From Saprospiraceae bacterium (GTDB lineage Bacteria; Bacteroidota; Bacteroidia; Chitinophagales; Saprospiraceae), in NCBI GenBank assembly GCA_028285545.1, contig JANQPA010000058.1, forward strand, positions 144,167 to 208,166: 64,000 bases of DNA. Direction: 5' to 3'. The translations under genes and the position numbers were made by a program. This document shows, in pieces, positions 1 to 8,028 of the stretch; positions within the stretch are counted from its first letter, which is position 1, and each line of letters begins with the position of its first letter. The notes below the pieces were generated by a model. The model had not been told where the DNA came from and did not search any database. It saw nothing but the letters and a program-made list of their open reading frames with translations.

Positions 1-368
1 TCCGACCTAAAGAACAATCTTAGATCCACTAATACCTGGTCATTCCGCGATCGTCCGGAGTGAATTTTCTTCCCAATGTCACCCAGTTCTTCTGTCAACA
101 AATACTCTACTTGAGAATGGATATCTTCGATGCCATCTTCTATAAGCAAATCACCCTCTTTCGCTTTGTGATAAAGTCGTATCAATGCAGCCTGAAGCTT
201 AACTTGCTCATCTTCCTCTAATAAGCCCACCTTGGCCAACATCTTGCTGTGAGCAATAGATCCCAAAATATCATAAGTGGCCAGTTTTAAGTCTAAGACT
301 CTGTCCTGACCGGTTGTAAATTTTTCAACCCACTGATCTAAAGCGGCTTTCTTTTTCCAAAGTTTCAT
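1..368 (-). CDS. argH: Argininosuccinate lyase, N-terminal part (runs off the window edge)
   Basis: Cleaves argininosuccinate to arginine and fumarate, the last arginine step, in the cytoplasm. About 122 N-terminal residues are visible from the ATG at 366-368; the family is usually about 450 residues, so the rest lies left of the window. The start MKLWKKK followed by a stretch with the conserved SGRSRNDQ block of the argininosuccinate lyase/fumarase superfamily supports the call. It is the last visible gene of the arg operon, 140 bases behind argE, and that gap carries an 8-base tandem repeat. The fragment is recognised with good confidence; nothing can be said about the catalytic loop, which is not in view. 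Confidence 0.9.
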   Translation of the reverse strand, partial: MKLWKKKAALDQWVEKFTTGQDRVLDLKLATYDILGSIAHSKMLAKVGLLEEDEQVKLQAALIRLYHKAKEGDLLIEDGIEDIHSQVEYLLTEELGDIGKKIHSGRSRNDQVLVDLRLFFRS

Positions 369-393
369 TGTTAATGGTGTTATGGTTGTATAG

Positions 394-433
394 TAGTCTG
401 GTAGTCTGGTAGTCTGGTAGTCTGGTAGTCTGG
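394..433. repeat. Short tandem repeat, five copies of TAGTCTGG
   Basis: Five perfect head-to-tail copies of the octamer TAGTCTGG in the argE-argH spacer, a few bases upstream of the argH start codon. It has no coding role and may be a variable-length leader element. Confidence 0.95.
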
Positions 434-508
434 TAAAATATTGTATAATTCGCGGGATCGGCGAAATTTGCGTGCCAAAAAATGCACCAAATAACTGCTC
501 CCCACAAC

Positions 509-1600
509 TTATTCCCGTCCCTCAAGATCTCCCATATGTGCTAAACCTTCCAGCAAATTAATATAAGTCTCTATTCCAGATTTTATCTCCGAAAGTTTAA
601 TGTATTCATCCGCCGTATGCGACCGGGCAGAATCTCCAGGCCCTAACTTTAAGGATGGAAAAGGCATCAAAGCCTGATCCGATAAAGTAGGAGAGCCATA
701 TGTTTTTAAGCCCAATTGAAGACCAGATCGAACAAGAGGATGGTCCATAGCTATTCCAGAGGAATTTAGGCGAAAGGACCGAGCCTTAAGTTCCGATTGT
801 GTTTGTTTTTGTAAAAAATCGAATAACTCTTCGTTGGAATAACACTCGTTTGATCGAAGATCGATTACAAATTTGCAGCTGTCTGGCACTACATTATGCT
901 GGTAGCCGGCTTCAATCTGTGTAACACTTATTTTTACCGGACCTAGCAAGGGAGAGATTTTTTCAAACTGATGGTTTTGAATCCAATCAATATCTTTTAG
1001 GGCGATATAAATGGCATTTATGCCCTCCTCCCGGGCAGCGTGACCAGATTTCCCATGTGCCTGACCATCTATAACCATTAAGCCCTTTTCTGCTATGGCC
1101 AGATCCAGGCTGGTAGGCTCGCCCACAATGGCTACCTCTATTTCTCCTAATTGATTTAAAATGAAGGCAATGCCATTTTTTCCGCTAATTTCTTCCTCTG
1201 CAGTCGCAGCAATTATCAAATTAAAGGGAAGATCTTTTTTTTCATAAAAATGGACAAAGGAGGCAAGAAGACAAACGAGCGGTCCTCCAGCATCATTACT
1301 TCCCAATCCAAATAGGAAATCTTTTTCCAAAATAGCTTTAAAGGGGTCTCGTTCCCATCCCTGCACTGGTTTAACGGTATCGTGATGGGAATTTAAAAGA
1401 ATGGTTTTCTTTTCTTTTGAAAAAAACTTATTTCGGGCCCAAACATTATTCCCTTGTCGCATAAAGGGAATGTTTTGCTGGGCAAAAAATTGCTCTAGCA
1501 CCTCAGCTGTCTTTTCTTCTTCTTTCGAAAAAGAAGGTGTTTGGATGAGTTCTTGAAGAAGGTTAACTGCTTTGACAAATAGTTTATTTATTTCTACCAT
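509..1600 (-). CDS. argE: N-acetylornithine (N-acylornithine) deacetylase-like M20 peptidase family enzyme
   Basis: M20 metallohydrolase expected to remove the acyl group during arginine synthesis; because the pathway runs through an argF'-type enzyme the natural substrate is probably N-acylcitrulline rather than N-acylornithine (inference). Visible M20 signatures are NSHHD (metal His and Asp, about residues 70-74), NDAGG (metal Asp about 103), TAEEE (catalytic and metal Glu about 135-137), GEPT and a HGKSGHA block in the dimerisation domain. The chosen ATG at 1600 gives the usual family N-terminus (MVEINKLF, then LLQELIQTPSFS). ATGs at 1648 and 1672 are in frame and overlap the end of argB, so the start is uncertain. 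Length about 363 residues, normal for the family. Confidence 0.9.
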   Translation of the reverse strand: MVEINKLFVKAVNLLQELIQTPSFSKEEEKTAEVLEQFFAQQNIPFMRQGNNVWARNKFFSKEKKTILLNSHHDTVKPVQGWERDPFKAILEKDFLFGLGSNDAGGPLVCLLASFVHFYEKKDLPFNLIIAATAEEEISGKNGIAFILNQLGEIEVAIVGEPTSLDLAIAEKGLMVIDGQAHGKSGHAAREEGINAIYIALKDIDWIQNHQFEKISPLLGPVKISVTQIEAGYQHNVVPDSCKFVIDLRSNECYSNEELFDFLQKQTQSELKARSFRLNSSGIAMDHPLVRSGLQLGLKTYGSPTLSDQALMPFPSLKLGPGDSARSHTADEYIKLSEIKSGIETYINLLEGLAHMGDLEGRE

Positions 1601-1640
1601 ATCTTTTGGTAAGGGGTACCATATTAATCTTTGAGGAGGC

Positions 1641-2423
1641 TCAGCCATTTTTACTAAGTTTTGTTCCTTCATTCCTTAAAAAAGAGGCCGGGCCACATAT
1701 GACGACTTCCTTGGCACCTTTATCAATTGCTTCAAACCCATTATCCAGTTTTGGTATCATACCATCACTTATGGTTCCCTCTTTTTTTAATGCTTGAAAA
1801 GTAGTAAAGTCTAATTGAGGAATCAGGGAATCGTCATCATTGGGATCTGATAAAACTCCATTTTTTTCTAAGCAAAAATAACTGTTAACTTCAAATTCTT
1901 TTGCAAGAGCTTTTGACAGCGTGGCAGCTATGGTATCTGCATTGGTATTTAGCAATTGTCCATTTTTATCATGGGTAATTGCACAAAACACAGGTAGGGT
2001 ATGTGCTGTCAGTAAAGCCTTAATAAAAGTGGTATTAACCTGATCGATGTCACCTGCAAACCCGTAATCAATCGTTTTAACGATCCTCTTATGAGCCAGT
2101 ATAGCATTGCCATCGGCACCACTTAATCCTACCGCATTACTGCCCATTGACTGTAATTTTGCAACCAATTTTTTGTTGATTAGTCCCGCATAGACCATGA
2201 TTACAATTTCCAGAGTTGCTTCATCAGTGAGCCTCCGTCCTTCAATCATTTTGACAGGAACTTGTAAGATTTGACCTAATTCTGAGGCTCTTTTTCCACC
2301 GCCATGTACCAATATTTTATTTCCATCTTTTTGTAAAAAATGATGGAGCACCTGATGTAATGCCTCTTCATTTTCGATAAGTCGGCCGCCAATTTTAAGA
2401 ATATGAAGTTTAGGTTTTGACAT
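1641..2423 (-). CDS. argB: Acetylglutamate kinase (N-acylglutamate kinase)
   Basis: Phosphorylates N-acylglutamate, the second step of arginine synthesis. The 260-residue protein shows the amino-acid-kinase fold signatures: HGGGKRA near residue 40, a GLSGADGNA block in the middle, NADTIAATLSKAL, and KLDNGFEAIDKG near the C-terminus. Length fits the short bacterial form. It starts four bases after the argF' stop codon and runs up to argE, so it is clearly inside the operon and probably translationally coupled. Whether the substrate is acetylated or succinylated depends on the first enzyme of the pathway and cannot be read from this gene. Confidence 0.93.
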   Translation of the reverse strand: MSKPKLHILKIGGRLIENEEALHQVLHHFLQKDGNKILVHGGGKRASELGQILQVPVKMIEGRRLTDEATLEIVIMVYAGLINKKLVAKLQSMGSNAVGLSGADGNAILAHKRIVKTIDYGFAGDIDQVNTTFIKALLTAHTLPVFCAITHDKNGQLLNTNADTIAATLSKALAKEFEVNSYFCLEKNGVLSDPNDDDSLIPQLDFTTFQALKKEGTISDGMIPKLDNGFEAIDKGAKEVVICGPASFLRNEGTKLSKNG

Positions 2424-2426
2424 TTC

Positions 2427-3371
2427 CTATAACAATTTTAGGATTTCCTGAATCACCGCTTGTGCAGCAAAGGTTCTGTTATTAGCCTGGGATATTACCA
2501 ATGATCGATCGCTTTCAATTACTTCATCAGCCACAACAACATTACGGCGTACCGGGAGGCAATGCATAAAATAAGCATTATTTGTTCTGGCCATTTTTTC
2601 AGGAGTAACCGTCCAATTTTCTCTAACAGCTAGTCTTTGCCCATATTGCTCATAAGAAGACCAGTTCTTCGCATAAATGAAATCAGCATTTTCAAAAGCT
2701 TTCTCTTGATCGTATTCAGTTGGAATCCCTGATGAAAATTCCGGAGCCAACTCATATCCTTTTGGATGAGTAATCATCAAATCCACATCAGCTATCTGCA
2801 TCCATTCTAAAAAGGAATTGGATACTGCCTGCGGAAGCGCCTTGGGATGAGGTGCCCAGGTCAAAACTACTTTTGGCTGTTTTTTTTCTTTAAATTCTTC
2901 AATGGTAATCCAATCTGCCAAGGATTGTAGTGGATGGCGGATAGCAGACTCCAAACTTATAATGGGTACAGATGCATATTTTTGAAACTGACGAAGAATA
3001 GCATCCGAGTAATCTTTCTCCTTATCAATTAGGGAAGGGAAGGTACGAATGCCTATAATATCGGCATATTGGCTAATCACTGCTGCTGCTTCCTGGATGT
3101 GTTCGGCACGATCCGTATTCATAGTAATACCTTTCTCAAATTCAAGTTTCCAGCCCTGTGAAGCATCATAGACTATACAAGACATGTTTAAATTTAAGGC
3201 TGCTTTTTCGGTACTTATTCGAGTTCTAAGGCTAGGATTAAAAAATAGGAGGACGATGGTTTTGTTTTTCCCTATTTGCTGATTTCCTACAGGATTATTT
3301 TTTATTAATTGAGCCTGGTCTAATAATTTATGCGGATCAGGGACATCACTTAGTTCAGTAAAATGGTGCAT
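2427..3371 (-). CDS. argF': N-acylornithine carbamoyltransferase (acetyl- or succinylornithine transcarbamylase)
   Basis: Transfers carbamoyl phosphate to an N-acylated ornithine; this replaces ordinary ornithine carbamoyltransferase in Bacteroidota and Xanthomonadaceae. Signatures are FFNPSLRTR (carbamoyl-phosphate loop, S-x-R-T-R), RHPLQSLAD, TWAPHPK and HCLPVRRNVV, the last typical of the acylornithine branch. The frame extends to a TTG at 3398, but the first ATG is at 3371 and gives the family start MHHFTELSDV; I use that. At the position that discriminates acetyl- (Glu92) from succinylornithine (Pro90) enzymes, the motif reads DRAEH, with alanine. The gene starts 95 bases after argD, across an imperfect inverted repeat, and ends three bases before argB. 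Confidence 0.92.
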   Translation of the reverse strand: MHHFTELSDVPDPHKLLDQAQLIKNNPVGNQQIGKNKTIVLLFFNPSLRTRISTEKAALNLNMSCIVYDASQGWKLEFEKGITMNTDRAEHIQEAAAVISQYADIIGIRTFPSLIDKEKDYSDAILRQFQKYASVPIISLESAIRHPLQSLADWITIEEFKEKKQPKVVLTWAPHPKALPQAVSNSFLEWMQIADVDLMITHPKGYELAPEFSSGIPTEYDQEKAFENADFIYAKNWSSYEQYGQRLAVRENWTVTPEKMARTNNAYFMHCLPVRRNVVVADEVIESDRSLVISQANNRTFAAQAVIQEILKLL

Positions 3372-3393
3372 GCTATTTAAATATGTGTAGATG

Positions 3394-3456
3394 GGCAAAT
3401 GCGTGGATGTGCAGAGGTTTTGAAATAAAATTAATCTGCCAATCTAGCCATTTGCC
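3394..3456. repeat. Imperfect inverted repeat in the argD-argF' spacer
   Basis: The left arm begins GGCAAATGCGTGGATGTGCAGA; the right arm, read on the other strand, begins GGCAAATGGCTAGATTGGCAG. The arms agree at most positions and are separated by about 20 AT-rich bases. Related wording (TTTGCAGATG, AAATGTGCAGATT) occurs at 18891-18928, so this looks like a dispersed intergenic repeat rather than an arg-specific site. Confidence 0.6.
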
Positions 3457-3466
3457 TATTTGAAAA

Positions 3467-4618
3467 TTAAATTAATTGCCCTTTCCGGGCTTGTTTTAAA
3501 GATTTTTTGAATTTGTATAAGAAAATATCTATCTCATCGGTGTCAATTGTCAGAGGAGGTAACAAACGAATGACATTCGGATTAGAGGAAGAACCTACAA
3601 AAACTTCTTTTTCATAGAGCAGATAATTACGCAATGCTTTAGTAGGAAACGGAAGTTCTATACCTATCATTAAACCTCTTCCTCTTACTTCTTTAACCCC
3701 TTTAAATTTCCTTAATTCCTCCATCAGAATTTTGCCATTTTTTGCAGCCTGCCTTATGAGATTTTCTTCTTCAATGATATCTAAAACTGCAATACCTGCT
3801 GCACAAGCCAGATGACTACCCCCAAAGGTAGAGCCCAACATGCCCAGTCGACTTTCAATAGCAGGATGGATTAAAACTCCTCCAATTGGAAACCCGTTGC
3901 CCATACCTTTAGCAACGGTTATGAGATCCGGACGAATATTCGAGGTCTGAAATCCAAAAAAATTCCCCGTACGGCCATATCCGGATTGAACCTCATCAAG
4001 AATTAATAATGTATCGTGTTTGCGGCATTGCTTTTCTAATTTTTCCAAAAAAGAGTTTTTGGGCATATGTATACCTCCAATACCCTGCACACCTTCGATA
4101 ATTACCGCACATACATCTTTTTGTTTCAAACTTTCCCAAACGGATTCCGGCTCTTCCCATTCATGAAATTCTACTTCAAATCCTTTATTTATGGGTGCTT
4201 GTATTTTGGGATTATCGGTGGTATTTACAGCAGCAGAAGTACGTCCATGGAACCCATTTTTAAAGGCGATAATCTTTTTTCGCCCATTCTGAAAAGAAGC
4301 CAATTTCAATGCATTTTCATTAGCTTCGGCACCCGAATTGCACAAAAACAGTTGGTAATCTTCATGTCCTGACAATTGCCCAAGTTTAAGGGCTAATTCT
4401 TCCTGTAATGCATTTGGAACGGCATTGGAATAAAAAGGGAGTTTAGCAATCTGCTTTTGAATCAAATCCACATAATGTGGGTGGGCATGACCTATTGATA
4501 TGACTGCATGGCCACCATAAAAATCCAAATATTGGGTGCCTTTTTCATCCCATACCCAGCTTCCACTGCCTTTAACCGGCTCTATTTCATATCTGGAGTA
4601 TACTTCAAATAGTTTCAT
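3467..4618 (-). CDS. argD: Acetylornithine (acylornithine) aminotransferase, class III PLP enzyme
   Basis: Makes N-acylornithine from the N-acylglutamate semialdehyde using glutamate. The 383-residue protein has the class III aminotransferase pattern: HAHPHYV near residue 44, the phosphate-binding SGAEANENALK stretch, FHGRT, ILDEVQSGYGRTG with the PLP-contacting Asp, and TVAKGMGNGFP, where K237 is the Schiff-base lysine. STFGGSHLACAAG follows. The ATG at 4618 gives a normal-length N-terminus. It lies 58 bases after argC. Related ornithine or GABA aminotransferases share these motifs, but the operon fixes the role. Confidence 0.94.
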   Translation of the reverse strand: MKLFEVYSRYEIEPVKGSGSWVWDEKGTQYLDFYGGHAVISIGHAHPHYVDLIQKQIAKLPFYSNAVPNALQEELALKLGQLSGHEDYQLFLCNSGAEANENALKLASFQNGRKKIIAFKNGFHGRTSAAVNTTDNPKIQAPINKGFEVEFHEWEEPESVWESLKQKDVCAVIIEGVQGIGGIHMPKNSFLEKLEKQCRKHDTLLILDEVQSGYGRTGNFFGFQTSNIRPDLITVAKGMGNGFPIGGVLIHPAIESRLGMLGSTFGGSHLACAAGIAVLDIIEEENLIRQAAKNGKILMEELRKFKGVKEVRGRGLMIGIELPFPTKALRNYLLYEKEVFVGSSSNPNVIRLLPPLTIDTDEIDIFLYKFKKSLKQARKGQLI

Positions 4619-4676
4619 TTTTTTCTTTTTATCCTAGACTGATCCGGAAGACTAACAGTCCATAGTGTTTCATAAT

Positions 4677-5633
4677 TTAAAAGGCAATGGCTTTCAACTG
4701 TAAGCCAGTAACTTCATCAAGTCCTTGAGTTAAATTCATATTTTGAACTGCCTGCCCCGAAGCACCCTTAACCAAATTATCAATCATGCTGATGATGAGT
4801 ATTTTCCCTTCATGTTTTTCCACATGAATGACACATTTGTTGGTATTTACTACTTGTTTCAAATTAGGATTTTGACCACTTACAAAAACAAAAGGATGAT
4901 CAGAATAATAAGAGGAATATAATTCAGCTACCTCTGTTTCTGTCATTTCTGTATTCATATACATACTGGCAAAAATTCCTCTGGAAAAGTTACCTCTTAA
5001 TGGCAAAAAATTCAAATGGCTATTAAATCCTGGCTGTAACTGGTTTAAACTTCTTTTGATCTCATCCAGGTGTTGGTGTTTAAAGGCTTTGTAAATTGAT
5101 AGATTATTGGATCGCCAGCTAAAATGGGTGGTGGGAACAGGAGATTGACCTGCTCCTGTTGAGCCAGTAATAGCATGGATATGAACCTCATTATTCAACT
5201 CTCCTGCTTTTGCCAGAGGTAATAATCCCAGTTGGAGGGCAGTTGCAAAACAACCGGGGTTTGCAATACGCTTGCTGTTTTTTATGGCCTCTTTATTGAG
5301 TTCGGGAAGGCCATACACAAAATTTTCTTCCAAGCGATAATCCCTGCTCAAATCAATAATTGTTATCTCTTCAGGAATTAAATGTTCCTCAAGAAATTTA
5401 ACGGATTGCCCATGTCCCTGGCAAAGAAAAAGAACATCAATATCAGTGGTGATCTGGTTGGTAAAACTTAGCCAGGTTTCTCCGATCAGATCCTGGTGTA
5501 CCTCACTAACTAGTTTTCCTGCCTGACTTTTGCTGTGCACAAAAGAAATTTTTGCCTTAGGATGATTCAAAAGAATCCGGATCAGCTCACCGGCGGTATA
5601 TCCTCCACCGCCAATTATTCCAATATTTATCAT
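4677..5633 (-). CDS. argC: N-acetyl-gamma-glutamyl-phosphate reductase
   Basis: NADPH-dependent reduction of N-acylglutamyl phosphate to the semialdehyde. The N-terminal GGGGYTAGELIRIL is the dinucleotide-binding loop; NPGCFATALQL carries the active-site cysteine (C128); the GSTGAGQSP and HLNFLPLRGNFSRGI blocks are typical of ArgC. At 318 residues it is the short form. Its ATG overlaps the argG stop codon by four bases, so the two are translationally coupled. No unusual feature was noticed. Confidence 0.94.
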   Translation of the reverse strand: MINIGIIGGGGYTAGELIRILLNHPKAKISFVHSKSQAGKLVSEVHQDLIGETWLSFTNQITTDIDVLFLCQGHGQSVKFLEEHLIPEEITIIDLSRDYRLEENFVYGLPELNKEAIKNSKRIANPGCFATALQLGLLPLAKAGELNNEVHIHAITGSTGAGQSPVPTTHFSWRSNNLSIYKAFKHQHLDEIKRSLNQLQPGFNSHLNFLPLRGNFSRGIFASMYMNTEMTETEVAELYSSYYSDHPFVFVSGQNPNLKQVVNTNKCVIHVEKHEGKILIISMIDNLVKGASGQAVQNMNLTQGLDEVTGLQLKAIAF

Positions 5634-6835
5634 AATGAAGAGGATTCAGAGTTTACAAAGTGATGAATCTTGTGTTGGATACCAAGGATTTTAGTGAAAC
5701 CTTTAACATCTTCTCCACTCCAGCCCTGGTTTTTTTCTCCATAGTGACCAAAAGCAGAGTTCATCAGGTCATTTTCAGATTTAATTCCCAACAATTCAAA
5801 GCGATAGGGATGCAACTTAACGAAAACCGTACCACTTACATTATCCTGAGTATCCTCCATAAAGGTTTCGATATTGCGCATGACTGGATCCAGGAGTTGT
5901 CCTTCATGCAATAACATACCGTACCATTCTGCCAACTGGCCTTTCCAATATTGCTGCCATTTGGTTAAGGTATGTTTTTCAAGCAAATGATGTGCTTTGA
6001 TAATGATTAAAGGAGCGGCAGCCTCAAAGCCTACCCTACCTTTTATCCCAATAATGGTATCTCCAACATGAATGTCTCTTCCTATTGCAAAGTCTTTGGC
6101 CTTCTCTGCAACATATTCTATAGCCTCTGTAGGTGTTGAAAAGGATTGTCCATTTACCCCTGTCAATTCTCCTTTGGAAAACTCAAGGCTTATTTCTTCT
6201 GAATCTTCTCTTTTTAAGGGACTGGGATAAGCCTCTTCAGGTAAAGATTGGTGGGAAGTTAAGGTTTCTGCACCTCCGACACTTGTTCCCCAAATTCCTT
6301 GGTTTATGGAATATTTTCCTTTGGACTCACTCCATTCAAAACCATTCTTTTTTAAATACTCTACTTCTTCTTGCCTGGATAATTGCATATCCCGGATAGG
6401 AGTTATGATCTCTAAACTTTTACCTAAAACATGAAAGGCCAGATCAAAACGAACCTGATCATTCCCCGCTCCCGTACTTCCATGGGCTACTGCATCAGCA
6501 CCAATAATCTCTGCGTATTTTGCTACCTCCATAGCTTGAAAAACTCTTTCCGCACTTACAGAAAGAGGATAGGTGTTATTTCTTAAAACATTTCCATAAA
6601 TCAAAAAACGAATACACTTTTGATAATAATCCGGCACTGCATCCACTGCTTTGAAAGATACAGCTCCCAGTTCAAAAGCCCTTTTTTCCATTGAGGCAAG
6701 CTCAGATTCATCAAACCCGCCGGTATTTACAGTCAGGGCATGAACCTTCATCCCTTTCTCTTGGCTCAAATATTTTATACAAAAGGAGGTATCCAGTCCT
6801 CCACTATATGCAAGTACTACTGTTTTAGCTTCCAT
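5630..6835 (-). CDS. argG: Argininosuccinate synthase
   Basis: ATP-dependent condensation of citrulline and aspartate. The AYSGGLDTSFC block at residues 9-19 is the PP-loop ATP-pyrophosphatase motif; AHGSTGAGNDQVRFD and SINQGIWG are ArgG hallmarks. Length 401 residues, normal. It overlaps the upstream GNAT gene by 11 bases and argC by four, so the front of the operon is tightly packed. In this N-acyl pathway, citrulline is released by the ArgE-type deacylase before this step. Confidence 0.95.
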   Translation of the reverse strand: MEAKTVVLAYSGGLDTSFCIKYLSQEKGMKVHALTVNTGGFDESELASMEKRAFELGAVSFKAVDAVPDYYQKCIRFLIYGNVLRNNTYPLSVSAERVFQAMEVAKYAEIIGADAVAHGSTGAGNDQVRFDLAFHVLGKSLEIITPIRDMQLSRQEEVEYLKKNGFEWSESKGKYSINQGIWGTSVGGAETLTSHQSLPEEAYPSPLKREDSEEISLEFSKGELTGVNGQSFSTPTEAIEYVAEKAKDFAIGRDIHVGDTIIGIKGRVGFEAAAPLIIIKAHHLLEKHTLTKWQQYWKGQLAEWYGMLLHEGQLLDPVMRNIETFMEDTQDNVSGTVFVKLHPYRFELLGIKSENDLMNSAFGHYGEKNQGWSGEDVKGFTKILGIQHKIHHFVNSESSSL

Positions 6836-7445
6836 GTTGAATAATTAAGTTGGTTAAATCGTGTTTCATGACCTCTTCATGTGAAGGAGCCATCATAGCC
6901 GTACATAAGCAAAGTTTGCGGTCATTGCGCTCCAGAATGTCATAATTAGGGCAGCTTTTGCAACCATCCCAAAAGGCATCATCTTGGGTCAACTCTGAAA
7001 AAGTAACCGGTTGATAGCCCAAAGCAGAATTAATTTTCATAACTGCCAGGCTGGTGGTAATTCCAAAAATTCGAGCTTTCGGATATTTTTTTCTAGACAG
7101 TTGGAAGATTTCCTGTTTGATTTTTCGGGCCAACCCTCTTTTGCGAAAAGTTGGTACAACAATCAGGCCTGAGTTGGCAACATATTTTCCGTGACTCCAG
7201 CTCTCGATATAACAAAAGCCAGCTAATTGTTCTCCTTGTAAAGCAATAATTGCCTTGCCGGTCCGCATTTTGTCTTTTACATATTCAGGCTTACGTTCAG
7301 CAATACCAGTACCCCTGGCCTTGCCAGATTCAGAATAATTTCGACAAATTTCTTCAGCGTATCGCTCATGAACCGTCTTTGCTTCTATTATGCTAATTTC
7401 CATTTTTTTGGAATAAAAGATGAATAATGTTATTAGCTTAGGCAT
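6825..7445 (-). CDS. GNAT-family N-acyltransferase, probable N-acylglutamate synthase of the arg operon
   Basis: First gene of the arginine operon. The GNAT acetyl-CoA site is visible as VVPTFRKRGLARKI (the R/Q-x-x-G-x-G/A loop, here RKRGLA). Two short Cys-containing segments (GCKSCPNYD, KLCLCTA) lie near the C-terminus. The operon otherwise lacks a gene for the first step, so this is most likely the enzyme that acylates glutamate; GNAT proteins in this position in Bacteroidota have been linked to that reaction. The ATG at 7445 has a very strong Shine-Dalgarno sequence (AAGGAGGT), but the extra residues MPKLITLFIFYSKK look unlike a GNAT N-terminus, so the in-frame ATG at 7403 is a serious alternative. 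Acyl donor (acetyl or succinyl) unknown. Confidence 0.85.
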   Translation of the reverse strand: MPKLITLFIFYSKKMEISIIEAKTVHERYAEEICRNYSESGKARGTGIAERKPEYVKDKMRTGKAIIALQGEQLAGFCYIESWSHGKYVANSGLIVVPTFRKRGLARKIKQEIFQLSRKKYPKARIFGITTSLAVMKINSALGYQPVTFSELTQDDAFWDGCKSCPNYDILERNDRKLCLCTAMMAPSHEEVMKHDLTNLIIQHGS

Positions 7446-7450
7446 GTTTA

Positions 7451-7466
7451 CCTCCTTAAGAAGGAG
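7451..7466 (-). promoter_or_regulatory. Shine-Dalgarno hairpin at the head of the arg operon
   Basis: On the transcribed strand CTCCTT-CTT-AAGGAG forms a 6-bp stem with a 3-base loop, and the right arm is itself the ribosome-binding site AAGGAGGT just ahead of the ATG at 7445. The start could therefore be masked by the hairpin. Strong Shine-Dalgarno sequences are uncommon in Bacteroidota, which makes the element stand out. Confidence 0.5.
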
Positions 7467-7478
7467 AAAATCATCCAA

Positions 7479-7869
7479 TTACGGTAGGTTAATAAACGAA
7501 CAGTAAAAGCACAATTTTACATGCTTGATTAATTTATTTCCAATTGAGTGAATTGAATTTGGGTAAGAAAAAAATACTTACCCCAAATGGGATAATATGT
7601 TAAATGCACGCCCCGCTGGGGCGACGAGGGAATCGACGGCGGATAGGAGAAAATGGATCAATATGTGCCTGTGCATTATTCATTTGCATCAAAAGTAGAA
7701 CAAGATTAGGAACTTTTCAAGTCTAATCACTCATTTTTAACATTTACACAATAAAATAATTATTTTTTTACATTTCCTGATTTCATAAACTCTTCCCAAA
7801 AAACAGAATTTATTAGCCCATAATCAAAAATGACCACTCATTCATTTGGAGGAAAGGAAGAATGCTTTA
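7479..7869. other. Upstream region of the arg operon with hairpin and GC-rich patch
   Basis: No gene seen. 7561-7567 and 7577-7583 form a perfect 7-bp stem (GGGTAAG / CTTACCC) around an A-rich loop, extendable outward with one bulge through AATTT/AAATG. 7607-7621 is a GC-rich palindrome (CGCCCC-GCT-GGGGCG) in otherwise AT-rich DNA, possibly the terminator of the upstream sensor gene or a repeat. The promoter of the arg operon should be here, but I see no convincing TAnnTTTG box or ARG box. Confidence 0.5.
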
Positions 7870-7998
7870 TCATAATTTCATAATTAAAGAGAGATCAGGC
7901 TGTTTTTGAGCCTTTTCCTCTGTAATAAAATCTTCATAAAAATATAAATACAGATCGCTCTGATGAAGGTCATTTATTTCTTGAATGGATGTGCTCAT
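7870..7998 (-). CDS. Possible small hypothetical protein, 42 residues
   Basis: An ATG-started frame of 42 codons ending in TGA lies 30 bases downstream of the hybrid sensor gene, on the same strand. The product (starts MSTSIQEINDLHQSDLY) is acidic and aromatic-rich, without a recognisable domain. It could be a small last gene of the sensor transcript or a chance frame; no clear ribosome-binding site supports it. Confidence 0.25.
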   Translation of the reverse strand: MSTSIQEINDLHQSDLYLYFYEDFITEEKAQKQPDLSLIMKL

Positions 7999-8028
7999 AG
8001 ATGACGTTTTCAAATTAAAAAAGCAAAA

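Noticed and set aside
7870..8028. Riboswitch or small RNA downstream of the hybrid sensor
   Set aside because: No conserved riboswitch core was seen; only a possible small reading frame.
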